Below are positions 13,499-13,507 of a stretch of DNA of 13,507 bases, piece by piece. The stretch spans positions 1 through 13,507 of the forward strand of contig MGWJ01000003.1 of the NCBI GenBank assembly GCA_001800945.1, in the 5' to 3' direction. The notes beneath the pieces are model-generated. The model was not told the origin of the DNA. It made no database searches and saw nothing but the letters and a program-made list of their open reading frames with translations. This DNA is from Flavobacteria bacterium RIFCSPLOWO2_12_FULL_31_7. GTDB taxonomy: Bacteria > Bacteroidota > Bacteroidia > Flavobacteriales > Flavobacteriaceae. The position numbers were made by a program, and so were the translations under genes. How positions within the stretch are numbered: position 1 is the stretch's first letter; each line of letters opens with the position of its first letter.

Positions 13499-13507
13499 TT
13501 TAAACTA

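Noticed and set aside
8332..13507. CRISPR array explanation for the short repeats
   Set aside because: The repeats are short, degenerate, differ from junction to junction, and lack regular unique spacers; no cas gene is present.

Overview
The window reads as ordinary chromosome from a low-GC member of the Flavobacteriia (Bacteroidetes), most likely Flavobacterium or a close relative. The evidence is the AT-rich sequence, DNA polymerase III alpha with a proofreading exonuclease fused to its N-terminus, several promoters of the Bacteroidetes form TTTG-N19-TAnnTTTG, the absence of Shine-Dalgarno sequences, tRNA genes without an encoded CCA, and gene junctions filled with short degenerate word repeats. 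The genus is inferred from remembered protein families; no search was run.

Layout. Positions 1-4437 hold dnaE, whose 5' end lies outside the window. It is followed by an exported peroxiredoxin-like protein, thioredoxin (trxA, with its own promoter and a strong terminator) and a solo DUF58 protein with a near-consensus promoter abutting its start codon. Positions 6589-7301 form a non-coding island with two identical tRNA-Asp(GUC) genes, each with its own promoter and terminator, and between them a possible tRNA remnant and a partial duplication. A minus-strand DUF456 membrane protein then stands divergent to a TonB-like lipoprotein gene. Next comes a minus-strand pair, a flippase-like membrane protein followed by a family 2 glycosyltransferase, joined by an ATGA overlap. 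From 10454 to the end all genes are on the plus strand: ruvC (TTG start), hemW, a cyclase-family hydrolase and an MmcQ/YjbR protein.

The genes do not form one pathway. dnaE and ruvC serve replication and recombination. trxA and the exported peroxiredoxin-like protein belong to thiol and redox chemistry in two compartments. The flippase and glycosyltransferase are probably one envelope-lipid or glycan unit. HemW handles heme. No CRISPR array, phage gene, insertion sequence, toxin-antitoxin pair or defence cluster is visible.

The least explained signal is the set of short word repeats at almost every junction from about 8330 onward, each junction with a different word. One lies inside the glycosyltransferase gene, one forms the C-terminal tail of the flippase gene, and one can fold as a hairpin. 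A second item is the tRNA-Asp island, where promoters share a downstream TCGCATTA element that is also found at the trxA promoter.
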